Part shown: one piece after another, positions 43,887 to 51,138 of the stretch
Layout of the letters: every line of letters begins with the position of its first letter
Position numbering within the stretch: the stretch's first letter is position 1
NCBI GenBank assembly: GCA_034680345.1
Contig: JAXISZ010000006.1
Span: 29,507-93,506, forward strand
DNA from: SXZD01 sp034680345
GTDB lineage: Bacteria > Pseudomonadota > Gammaproteobacteria > Burkholderiales > Burkholderiaceae_B
Reading direction: 5' to 3'
DNA: 64,000 nt
Notes under the pieces: generated by a model
Told to the model about the DNA's origin: nothing
Seen by the model: the letters and a program-made list of their open reading frames with translations, nothing else
Databases searched by the model: none
Position numbers and translations under genes: made by a program

Positions 43887-43999
43887 ATGACGTACTTATT
43901 AATAATTATCTGATTGTTTTTAATCAATTTAATTTGGTTAATCATTCAATTAAAAGTCGATTATTAATGGATGGTTGGCTTTTTAAAAATAATTGAAAT

Positions 44000-44015
44000 A
44001 ATAATGATTCTTATT
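44000..44015. promoter_or_regulatory. Fur-like site between the 756-residue protein and the flavin cluster
   Basis: AATAATGATTCTTATT is symmetric at 12 of 16 positions and resembles Fur boxes (AATGATAATCATT type). A perfect 12-bp palindrome TTACAATTGTAA lies directly after it (44015-44026). It sits 171 bp upstream of the plus-strand cluster and 114 bp from the minus-strand gene. Confidence 0.5.
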
Positions 44016-44185
44016 TACAATTGTAATGCATTTTTAAAAAATTTCTATTTTCAAGAAAAATTTAAATTATAAGCTTTTGAGCAACCGTAATTTAAGGCTT
44101 TAACTTTTTAGGATTTTTAAGGTAAGGCATTCAGTTTTTTTTGGGTTGTTTTTAAAGCATATACACTTTTTGGTTAGGGGGGTTT

Positions 44186-45106
44186 GTGTATTGTTTTTCA
44201 ATTACTATGCGGCCTTTTTTAAGGCGTTTAGCTTATTTTATGTTATTGGTTAGCTGTGCATTACAAAAAATGGCGTATGCCGACGAAAATTTGCTTGGTT
44301 ACACCATGGGGGCAGAAACTTTACCTAAAGGGGCTAAAGAAGTTTATTTGTGGTACACACAAAAAGAAGGAAAACGCAACGGCCAGTATCAGCGTGAAGA
44401 ATACCGCGCTGAATTTGAGTACGGCATTGCCAATGACTTGTCGGGTGCTGTTTATGTTAATGGATTATCGCATAACTATCATTGTGGTTTAGGTTGTGCG
44501 GGATCGCAAGCGCAAGGGTATGAAATTTCAGGTAGTCGCCGTAAAAGTGATTTTTCTGGTATATCTTTTGAATTAAAGAAAAATCTGATGTCACCTTACA
44601 AAGATGATTTTGGTTTGGCGTTGTATGGTGAGGTAACTTATACAACACGTGATCGTGTTACAGGTCATCAAGGTATGGGTTGGGAATATGAAACCAAGGT
44701 GATTTTTCAAAAACCTTTTTTAGATGGCCAGTTGCAGTGGTTAACCAATTTTGAATTAGAACTAGAGTCTTGGAAAGAAACGGCTGGAGAAGGTACAGAG
44801 TGGGCCGTTGCCCCGCGTTTAAGAACAGGAGTTTCATATCGGTTTGCACCCAAATGGTCTTTAGGGGTTGAAGGGTGGGTGGATAAGGAGTATTTAAAAT
44901 CGGCTAACCAAACTAAATGGGTTTACGATCACTGGGACGCTTTTTTTGGGCCTAGTGTGCACTATGGTGACAGACAGTGGTGGTTTACCGCAAGTGTTGT
45001 TCAACAACTTGCAGGTTCAAACGAAGCAAATAACAATCGGCGTGGCCTGCATTTGGCAGATCATGAAAAAAAAGAGTTTCGTTTAAAGTTGGGTTACAAC
45101 TTTTAA
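44186..45106 (+). CDS. Outer-membrane beta-barrel protein of the flavin cluster
   Basis: A 306-residue exported protein. The signal peptide is LRRLAYFMLLVSCALQKMAYADE, shown here in part, with cleavage near AYA. The mature part is built of alternating aromatic/hydrophobic strands (EVYLWYTQKEG, YRAEFEYGI, LALYGEVTYTT, RLRTGVSYRFAPKWSLGVEGW) and ends KEFRLKLGYNF with a C-terminal Phe, typical of outer-membrane barrels. GTG 44186 has a strong AGGGGGG site; ATG 44207 is an alternative. It resembles the DUF6662 type of barrel found with FMN-binding proteins, from memory. It leads a four-gene run to 46967. Confidence 0.78.
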   Translation: MYCFSITMRPFLRRLAYFMLLVSCALQKMAYADENLLGYTMGAETLPKGAKEVYLWYTQKEGKRNGQYQREEYRAEFEYGIANDLSGAVYVNGLSHNYHCGLGCAGSQAQGYEISGSRRKSDFSGISFELKKNLMSPYKDDFGLALYGEVTYTTRDRVTGHQGMGWEYETKVIFQKPFLDGQLQWLTNFELELESWKETAGEGTEWAVAPRLRTGVSYRFAPKWSLGVEGWVDKEYLKSANQTKWVYDHWDAFFGPSVHYGDRQWWFTASVVQQLAGSNEANNNRRGLHLADHEKKEFRLKLGYNF

Positions 45107-45133
45107 TTTTTTACCTTTGAGGTTACCCGTACT

Positions 45134-45697
45134 ATGCAAAGTTATCAATCAATTGGTTTTTTATGTGCTATTGGTGGGTTGCTGCTTGGTTCCTCCGAGG
45201 TATATGCCAATCAGTTAACAGGGCAGTACTTAAGCATTACGCAAGCTCAAAAAATACTTTTTTCAAACGCCACAGAATTTATTGCTAAACCTTTGTTATT
45301 GAACGACCAGCAAATTGGCTTAATACAAACCCAGTCTGGTTTAAAACAGCGTTGGCAGACACAACAGGCATGGAAAGTGTTTAAAAATAACCAAAGCTTG
45401 GGTTGGTTTATTGTAGATGATGTCATTGGTAAACATGAATTTATTACCTATGCTGTAGCTATTGCAGATGACGGAAAAGTATTGGGCATTGAAATTTTAA
45501 CTTATCGTGAAACCCACGGCGGGCAAATACGTGATGCTGTTTGGCGGCAAAATTTTTCAGGCAAAACTGTGCAAGATGAATTTAAATTGGATAAAGACAT
45601 CCCCAACATTGTTGGCGCCACTTTATCGTGTAGAAATGTAATGTCTGGGGTGAAGCGTTTATTGGTAATTCATCAAAACTTCTTAAAGGGTATTTAA
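45134..45697 (+). CDS. Exported FMN-binding domain protein
   Basis: A 187-residue protein with a signal peptide (cleavage near VYANQ, residue 26). The C-terminal FMN-binding domain (about residues 88-175) shows TYRETHGGQIRD and the flavinylation site VGATLS (160-165), where ApbE would link FMN through a phosphoester to Ser165. The usual motif begins Ser/Thr-Gly-Ala; here it is Val-Gly-Ala, a small deviation. It carries electrons outside the cytosol. The stop overlaps the apbE start by 1 bp. Confidence 0.88.
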   Translation: MQSYQSIGFLCAIGGLLLGSSEVYANQLTGQYLSITQAQKILFSNATEFIAKPLLLNDQQIGLIQTQSGLKQRWQTQQAWKVFKNNQSLGWFIVDDVIGKHEFITYAVAIADDGKVLGIEILTYRETHGGQIRDAVWRQNFSGKTVQDEFKLDKDIPNIVGATLSCRNVMSGVKRLLVIHQNFLKGI

Positions 45698-46536
45698 TGC
45701 TGATTCAGTCAAATATTAATATTAAACGCATGCAACCCTTGTTAGGAACATACGTTGAAATAGCGGTTTTTGGGTCTCAGTTTACATATGAGCAAACCCA
45801 AACACTGATGAATTTCGCTTTTAATCAGATTAAATTAATACAAGATTTAATGTCGTTTTATGATGTGTCAAGCGACTTAAGTCGTATTAACCGTTCACAT
45901 GGGCGTTGGATTCGGGTGCATGATCATACGTTTAAAGTGATGCAATTGGCCAGGCGTATTATGCAATTCAGTGGCGGAGCTTTTAACTGTACTGTTGGTG
46001 CAGCACTTGTTAACGCGCGCGCATTACCAGCCCTTGATTTAATATTAAATGATTACAATGATTTTGCACAGTACAATTGTATTGACCTTAAAAATGGCCA
46101 TGTGCGCCTTAACAAAAAAGTATTGATTACTCTTGATGGTATTGCAAAAGGCTACGCTATTGATTTAGCCATGTCTATTTTTTCAAAAGATAAATTTCAA
46201 AGTATTTGTATTAATGCCGGTGGCGATTTAAAAGTGCGAGGAAATTTAGAGTTGCCTATTCAACAACGAGAAAGTAATCATTGCTTCAGTGCAATCCCCA
46301 GTATTTCAAACGCTGCCGTTGCCAGTTCGTGGGTTAAAAAAGATTTTGAAAAAAATTTTCCAGGCCATTTAGTGGGTTGTAATGGCAACTCTGTTAAAAA
46401 CGGTATTTATACTGTGAGCGCTTCTCGCGCTTGGTTGGCAGATGCTTTAACCAAAGTAGCTGTATTTGCAGACCCGCTTGTATGTCAGCGTTTGTTTTCT
46501 AAATATAAGGCAACCTTACTGAGGAGCCCTGCGTGA
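45697..46536 (+). CDS. apbE: FAD:protein FMN transferase ApbE
   Basis: ApbE moves FMN from FAD onto Ser/Thr of target proteins. It has 279 residues, a little short. Family blocks are MQPLLGTYVEIAVFG at the start, LMSFYDVSSDLSRINRS, LITLDGIAKGYAIDLA, INAGGDLKVRG and the Mg-binding region SASRAWLADALTKVAVF. No signal peptide or lipobox is visible, unlike many Gram-negative ApbE proteins, although the substrate next door is exported. The start shares one base with the FMN-binding gene, and the end overlaps the next gene by 4 bp. Confidence 0.92.
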   Translation: MLIQSNINIKRMQPLLGTYVEIAVFGSQFTYEQTQTLMNFAFNQIKLIQDLMSFYDVSSDLSRINRSHGRWIRVHDHTFKVMQLARRIMQFSGGAFNCTVGAALVNARALPALDLILNDYNDFAQYNCIDLKNGHVRLNKKVLITLDGIAKGYAIDLAMSIFSKDKFQSICINAGGDLKVRGNLELPIQQRESNHCFSAIPSISNAAVASSWVKKDFEKNFPGHLVGCNGNSVKNGIYTVSASRAWLADALTKVAVFADPLVCQRLFSKYKATLLRSPA

Positions 46537-46967
46537 AAGGATTTCCCAAGGGATTTTTTACCATTTTTATGTGCAGTTTCTTTGTGCTTTTTGTCTCTGG
46601 TTTGTTTTTAATTCCTAATATGTTGGACACGCATTTTGTATTGCCAACAAACACACTGTTTTTTAAAAGATTATCCCTTTTTTGGTTAAGATGCTTTGTA
46701 AAAACCCATGGTGCCTTTGCGTTTGTTTGTTTGGTTTTATTGGGGGCTTTATTATCTGTGCATGTGCGTATAGGGTTGTATAAAAAACAAAGAATGGTAT
46801 CTGGTTTTATATTAAGTTCGGTATTTTTTTTATTAATTTTAACAGGCTGGGGCATTCACTATCTGGGAGATGAATTAGCTTTATTGGCTGCTGCCGTAGC
46901 TCACACTGTTTTAGGTTGTACAATCATTTTAGTTTTTGGTGCGCATGTTTTGAATAGGCACTTTTGA
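46533..46967 (+). CDS. Four-helix membrane protein, DUF4405-like, possible haem b protein
   Basis: A 144-residue inner-membrane protein with helices at about 8-28, 58-78, 90-110 and 115-138. Histidines lie within or near the helices (His59, His77, His109, His124, His138), enough to bind one or two haems b as in DUF4405 proteins. Those proteins often accompany FMN-binding and ApbE genes and pass quinol electrons across the membrane. The start is GTG 46533 in a GTGA overlap with the apbE stop, so the genes are coupled. The family is assigned by pattern, not search. Confidence 0.7.
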   Translation: MKGFPKGFFTIFMCSFFVLFVSGLFLIPNMLDTHFVLPTNTLFFKRLSLFWLRCFVKTHGAFAFVCLVLLGALLSVHVRIGLYKKQRMVSGFILSSVFFLLILTGWGIHYLGDELALLAAAVAHTVLGCTIILVFGAHVLNRHF

Positions 46968-47304
46968 AAGTTGAAAGAAAACCCTAATCTGCGTTTTAGC
47001 GTTATTTTTGGATATCTTGATTGTAGACCATGAAGAACCTGTGAGCGAGTATCAGTAATGCTGGAATCACACGAATCACACGAATTACACGAAAATTTTT
47101 ACCGTGAACTAAAACAGATGGAATCAGCCAACGCTTAGGCTTGACTTAAATGTGGGGCGGTGATTACAGTTGATGCTAACAAAGTGGCACTTCGTATTTT
47201 AATTTAAACATATTTAATATTTAATTGATTTTATTTTGATTCCAAATCGAACTCTTTTTTATAACTGATCACATACAAGTATGTAAACTGCACTGGTGTA
47301 ATTA
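46968..47304. other. Intergenic region with a 9-bp tandem repeat
   Basis: These 337 bp carry no clear gene. Three 9-bp units lie at 47065-47091 within a 26-codon open frame (47058-47138, reading ESHESHELHE then a helix-like tail). That frame has only a weak ribosome site, so I do not call it. The last 100 bp are AT-rich and probably hold the promoter for 47305. Confidence 0.45.
47065..47091. repeat. Three 9-bp tandem units (AATCACACG)
   Basis: Two exact AATCACACG units are followed by AATTACACG. They lie between the flavin cluster and the chaperone-like gene. They read Glu-Ser-His repeats in a tiny open frame. Confidence 0.75.
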
Positions 47305-47811
47305 ATGTCCTCATTTAATTTTAAAAAAATAGAGTTTGTTTTGCCTTTGGGCCAATCCTCTGCTGGTTCGTTAGACCAGATCAGCTTCACGCTCCAAAAC
47401 CTAGGCCATTGTCCAACCAATATAGACTCAGAAACTTTGGGGCTAGATTTTGATGGTCGACAATACCGTTTTTTAACTGCTGGTCATTCGCTGGACGTAT
47501 TGATGATTGCGGACATTTTTACTGGAACATCTGAGGAACTTGTTGCTTTGGCGCCTGCCTTGTTACATGCCAATTATCAATCGCAATTATTGGGTTTGGC
47601 TGAATTTGGAGAAGGTAATCAGCAAGAAGGACCAATATCTTTGCCAGTATTGGGTCTAGACCTAGAGCGCCAAATGATTGTCATGTCTTTGGTTATTTTA
47701 GAACGTCATATTAAGCAAAATGATTTTCCCGAACTTTTGGATGGCTTGATCAAAACCATCCACCGCGATGCCACTTCTTTGGTTGAACAACTGCGTTCTC
47801 AAATGCTTTGA
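47305..47811 (+). CDS. Small acidic protein, possible CesT-type type III secretion chaperone
   Basis: A 168-residue acidic, cytosolic protein with no signal peptide or membrane segment. I recognise no specific family by wording. The order of predicted elements matches class I (CesT/SicP-like) chaperones: helix (DQISFTLQNLG), strands (LGLDFDGRQYRFLTAG, LDVLMIADIF), helix (EELVALAPALLHANYQSQLLGL, shown as its pattern), strands (PVLGLDLERQMIVMSLVIL), final helix (FPELLDGLIKTIHRDATSLVEQL). The hydrophobic-strand-then-LLxAN pattern is typical. Its last 13 bp overlap panD, convergent. Structure prediction would settle this. Confidence 0.42.
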   Translation: MSSFNFKKIEFVLPLGQSSAGSLDQISFTLQNLGHCPTNIDSETLGLDFDGRQYRFLTAGHSLDVLMIADIFTGTSEELVALAPALLHANYQSQLLGLAEFGEGNQQEGPISLPVLGLDLERQMIVMSLVILERHIKQNDFPELLDGLIKTIHRDATSLVEQLRSQML

Positions 47812-48179
47812 GTAGGAATATTCTGCCTTAGTTCACTGATTTGATTATTATCGTTAACAAATACCAATCTTGGTTTGAATGAGGTGGCCTCGGTATCATT
47901 GATATAGCCATAGGCGGCAATGATAACGAGGTCACCTTTTTGTGCTTTTCTTGCGGCAGCACCATTTAATGAAATAATGCCACTGCCGCGTTGCGCTTTA
48001 ATTGCATAAGTTGAAAATCGTTCACCATTGTTAATTACATAAATATCAATGCGTTGAAATTCTCTGATATCTGATGCTTCAAGTAAATTTTCGTCTATTG
48101 CACAAGAACCTTCATAGTTGAGTTCGCAGTGAGTGACAGTGGCTCGGTGTATTTTTCCGAGTAGCATTTCGCGTTGCAT
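47799..48179 (-). CDS. panD: Aspartate 1-decarboxylase
   Basis: PanD makes beta-alanine for pantothenate. It is a pyruvoyl enzyme that cuts itself at Gly24-Ser25, seen here in NYEGSCAID. It has 126 residues, normal. Other blocks are MLLGKIHRATVTHCEL and RGSGIISLNGAAARKAQKGD. The start matches the family. It lies 5 bp after panC in panB-panC-panD, so the whole pathway branch is together. The 3' end overlaps the convergent chaperone-like gene. Confidence 0.96.
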   Translation of the reverse strand: MQREMLLGKIHRATVTHCELNYEGSCAIDENLLEASDIREFQRIDIYVINNGERFSTYAIKAQRGSGIISLNGAAARKAQKGDLVIIAAYGYINDTEATSFKPRLVFVNDNNQISELRQNIPTQSI

Positions 48180-48184
48180 AAAAT

Positions 48185-49033
48185 TTAAACCTCCAAATTG
48201 TCAATTAGACGTGTTAGGCCTAACTTGGCTGCCGCCAAAATAAGCAGTGGAGCTTGATGGTCAAGTGCATTTTGATTTGGTGGCAGTAAGTTACTTTGTA
48301 AACGAAAAGAGATGTAGTCTGGTTGCCATCCTCGGTTGTTTAGTTGTTTGAGGTATTGACTTTCCAAGGTTTGAATTGTATTCATTGTACGCGGACTGGA
48401 TAAAAAAGACAGACGCATTTCGTTTAACATTTTAAACAAAACAGGCGCCTCTAAGCGTTCACTTTTGCTCAGATAAGCATTGCGCGATGACATTGCTAAG
48501 CCGTCATATTCGCGCACCGTGTCAGCAGCAATAATTTTTATGGGCATTGAAAGTTGTTCAGCCATGCGACGTACAACCATCAGTTGTTGATAATCTTTTT
48601 TACCAAAAACAGCAACACGGGGTTGAATGCAGTTAAATAATTTAGTGACTACTGTGGCAACACCATTAAAAAACCCAGGGCGAAACTCGCCTTCTAAAAT
48701 GTCTCCTAAGTTGCTGGGTGGTTTGATGCGAAAGTCTTGTGGAACAGGGTAAAGGTCTTGCTCGGTTGGAGCAAACAGAACATAAATCCCTTCTTTTTCA
48801 AGAAGCTCAATGTCTTTTTCTAGCGTTCTCGGATATTTTTCAAAATCTTCATGAGGCCCAAATTGAAGGCGATTGACAAAAATACTGGCCACAACGGGGT
48901 CACCGTGGCGGTGTGCTAGGCGCATCAAGGACAAATGCCCTTCGTGTAGCGAACCCATGGTGGGTACAAATGCAATCCGATTTTGACCGCTGAGCTGGTC
49001 GCGCAGGTCTTGAATATTAGAAATGATTTTCAT
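48185..49033 (-). CDS. panC: Pantothenate synthetase
   Basis: PanC joins pantoate and beta-alanine with ATP. ATG 49033 (MKIISNIQDLRDQL) is chosen; the frame is open four codons earlier. The HIGH-like motif is VPTMGSLHEGHLSLM (about residues 25-39), followed by VASIFVNRLQFGPHEDFEKYPR, VFGKKDYQQL and the AMSSRNAYLS KMSKS-like loop (about 185). The length of 282 is normal. It lies 18 bp after panB and 5 bp before panD. Confidence 0.97.
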   Translation of the reverse strand: MKIISNIQDLRDQLSGQNRIAFVPTMGSLHEGHLSLMRLAHRHGDPVVASIFVNRLQFGPHEDFEKYPRTLEKDIELLEKEGIYVLFAPTEQDLYPVPQDFRIKPPSNLGDILEGEFRPGFFNGVATVVTKLFNCIQPRVAVFGKKDYQQLMVVRRMAEQLSMPIKIIAADTVREYDGLAMSSRNAYLSKSERLEAPVLFKMLNEMRLSFLSSPRTMNTIQTLESQYLKQLNNRGWQPDYISFRLQSNLLPPNQNALDHQAPLLILAAAKLGLTRLIDNLEV

Positions 49034-49051
49034 GATAAAACACAAACATGT

Positions 49052-49882
49052 TTAAAAACAGTGTTCGGTTGCTGGGAATGTTGAGTTTTTAACGGCCGTA
49101 ATGTAATGTTTAAATGCATCTTCAATACTGTTGGCAGATTCCATAAAGTTTCGTACAAATCGGGCTTTTTTACCTGGGTATACACCTAACATGTCATGCA
49201 TAACCAAGACTTGACCGTCTGTATTGGGTCCAGCGCCTATACCAATGGTTGGTATTTGTAAGCTGGTGCTGATTTCAGTGCCTAGCTTTTCTGGAATGGC
49301 CTCAACAACCAATAAACGTGCTCCACTGTGCTCAATAGCCTTGGCTTCTTTTAGTAATTGTGCAGCATGTATTTCAGACTTACCTTGAACCTTATAACCA
49401 CTGAGGGCGTGCACTGATTGAGGGGTTAAACCAAGGTGGCCACAAACAGGAATATCACGTTGGGTTAGAAATTCAATGGTGGGCAGCAACCAGGCGCCGC
49501 CCTCTAGTTTTACCATATGCGCACCCGCGGCAAGTAAACGTACAGCGTTTAAATAAGCGGTTTTTGGGTCTGCTTGATAGCTCCCAAAAGGCATGTCACT
49601 GACAATGAGTGGGCCTTGGGCTGTGCGCGCAACACATTCTGTGTGGTAGACCATTTGTTCCATAGTCACTGGTAGGGTTGAATTCATAGCGGCAACAACC
49701 ATGCCAACTGAGTCACCCACCAATAAAATATCAACTCCGCTGCGCGACATTAAACTTGCAAAGCTAGCGTCATAACACGTTAACATGGCAATTTTTTCGC
49801 CAAGGGTTTTCATTTGCAGTAGTTTATCGAGAGTGACTTGGGGTCTGGTCACGGTTGGAATGGATGTGTTAGTTGTGCTCAT
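49052..49882 (-). CDS. panB: 3-methyl-2-oxobutanoate hydroxymethyltransferase
   Basis: PanB makes ketopantoate from ketoisovalerate and methylene-tetrahydrofolate. It has 276 residues. Metal and substrate motifs are AMLTCYDASFASL, DILLVGDSVGMV (metal-binding Asp), VKLEGGAW, and the catalytic Glu in LLVVEAIPEKLG. IPTIGIGAGPNTDGQVLVMHDMLG is typical. It is the first gene of panB-panC-panD. Its substrate comes from the Ilv pathway (ilvD at 23.4 kb). Confidence 0.97.
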   Translation of the reverse strand: MSTTNTSIPTVTRPQVTLDKLLQMKTLGEKIAMLTCYDASFASLMSRSGVDILLVGDSVGMVVAAMNSTLPVTMEQMVYHTECVARTAQGPLIVSDMPFGSYQADPKTAYLNAVRLLAAGAHMVKLEGGAWLLPTIEFLTQRDIPVCGHLGLTPQSVHALSGYKVQGKSEIHAAQLLKEAKAIEHSGARLLVVEAIPEKLGTEISTSLQIPTIGIGAGPNTDGQVLVMHDMLGVYPGKKARFVRNFMESANSIEDAFKHYITAVKNSTFPATEHCF

Positions 49883-49903
49883 GGTATTTGATTAAGCTTG
49901 ATT

Positions 49904-50545
49904 TTAAGCTGCTCGATTAAAAAATTCACGTTTTCCGCGCATCGATTCAATTTGACGAATGAGTAAATTAAAGTCTTCATCATTTTCAATAGGGTTGAGG
50001 TGTTGCGTGTTTACTATGAGCAGCGGAGCTTGATCGTAGTGATAAAAAAAACGGCTATAGCTTTCTGATAAATCTTTTAGGTATGTTGCTGTAATGCCTT
50101 GTTCGTAGACAATACCCCGTTTTTGTACACGTTCAATCAATGTTTCTATGGGTGCTTGCAGGTAAATAACGAGATCAGGTGTTGGTGCATGTGGCCGTTG
50201 GTTTTCATAAATTTGTTGGTATAGCTTCAGTTCTTCTTGATCTAGCGTTAATGTTGCAAACAGTCGGTCTTTATCAATTAAAAAGTCGCTGATTATTAAA
50301 TTTTGAAAAAAATCTTGTTGCGCCAGTTGGCGCATTTGGTTGATGCGTTGAAATAAAAAAAACAGTTGGGTGGGTAGGGCATACCGTGCGCCTTCTTTAT
50401 AAAATTTTGCTAAAAAAGGGTTGTTTTCAGGTTGTTCAAGTAGTAGCTGCCCGTTGAGTTTTTCTGCCATTTTTTGGGTTAGGGAGGTTTTGCCAACGCC
50501 GATGGGTCCTTCAATCACAATATGACGATAACGATCAAATAGCAT
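49904..50545 (-). CDS. Deoxynucleoside kinase
   Basis: A 213-residue kinase of the dNK/dGK/dAK family that salvages deoxynucleosides. The P-loop is EGPIGVGKTSL (about residues 12-22). The ERS-type region is present as FLIDKDRLFA, and the lid has RVQKRGIVYEQGI. The LLEQPENNPFLAKFY motif is conserved. The gene lies between folK and panB, an order common in Burkholderiales. Substrate choice (dA, dG or both) cannot be read from the sequence alone. Confidence 0.9.
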   Translation of the reverse strand: MLFDRYRHIVIEGPIGVGKTSLTQKMAEKLNGQLLLEQPENNPFLAKFYKEGARYALPTQLFFLFQRINQMRQLAQQDFFQNLIISDFLIDKDRLFATLTLDQEELKLYQQIYENQRPHAPTPDLVIYLQAPIETLIERVQKRGIVYEQGITATYLKDLSESYSRFFYHYDQAPLLIVNTQHLNPIENDEDFNLLIRQIESMRGKREFFNRAA

Positions 50546-50583
50546 GGGGCACCTTAAAGTAAACTCAAAATCAGAGTGGCAGT

Positions 50584-51138
50584 TTAACGCAAACTTGCAA
50601 GTTTCGTGGAATGTTTAGGGTTAATCTTGTTTTGTGTGTCTTCTGATAGCCAGTTTTCACAGAGTAAATATAAGGTTTGATCACGCGTTAGCAGCTCAAG
50701 ATCTGCAATTTTTCCGTGTGGAGCTATGGTGAGATTTTCCAATTCTAAATCGATCAGTGGGCGCAATACAAAGCTTCTAAGGTGCATGCGCGGATGGGGT
50801 AAAGTGAGCTGTTCTGTTTGTATTTGCATGTTGCCAAATAGCAACAAATCTAGGTCTAGGGTACGTGGTGCATTTTTAAAATGGCGAATGCGGCCATACT
50901 CATTTTCAAGCTGTTGTAGTGTATTTAATAGTTCTAACGGGTTTAAATGTGTATCAAAAGAAACTACCGCATTTAGATAGTCGGGGCCGCTGGCCTCAAC
51001 AGGTGCACTCTGATACAAATAAGATGCTCGAAAACTATTTGTTTGTGCCATCTGTTTAAGGCGCAGCGCAACGGTTTGTAATGTTTTTTGTGCTTCACCT
51101 AAATTTGCCCCAAGGGCGACCAGTGCTGTTGTGCTCAT
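50584..51138 (-). CDS. folK: 2-amino-4-hydroxy-6-hydroxymethyldihydropteridine pyrophosphokinase (HPPK)
   Basis: FolK transfers pyrophosphate from ATP to the pterin in folate synthesis. It has 184 residues. Motifs are ALVALGANLGEAQKTL at the start, YLYQSAPVEASGPDYLNAVVSFDT, the RTLDLDLLLFG metal-binding block (about 93-103) and LPHPRMHLRSFVLRPL. The start overlaps the pcnB end by 4 bp. Folate supplies the one-carbon donor used by PanB next door. Confidence 0.95.
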   Translation of the reverse strand: MSTTALVALGANLGEAQKTLQTVALRLKQMAQTNSFRASYLYQSAPVEASGPDYLNAVVSFDTHLNPLELLNTLQQLENEYGRIRHFKNAPRTLDLDLLLFGNMQIQTEQLTLPHPRMHLRSFVLRPLIDLELENLTIAPHGKIADLELLTRDQTLYLLCENWLSEDTQNKINPKHSTKLASLR

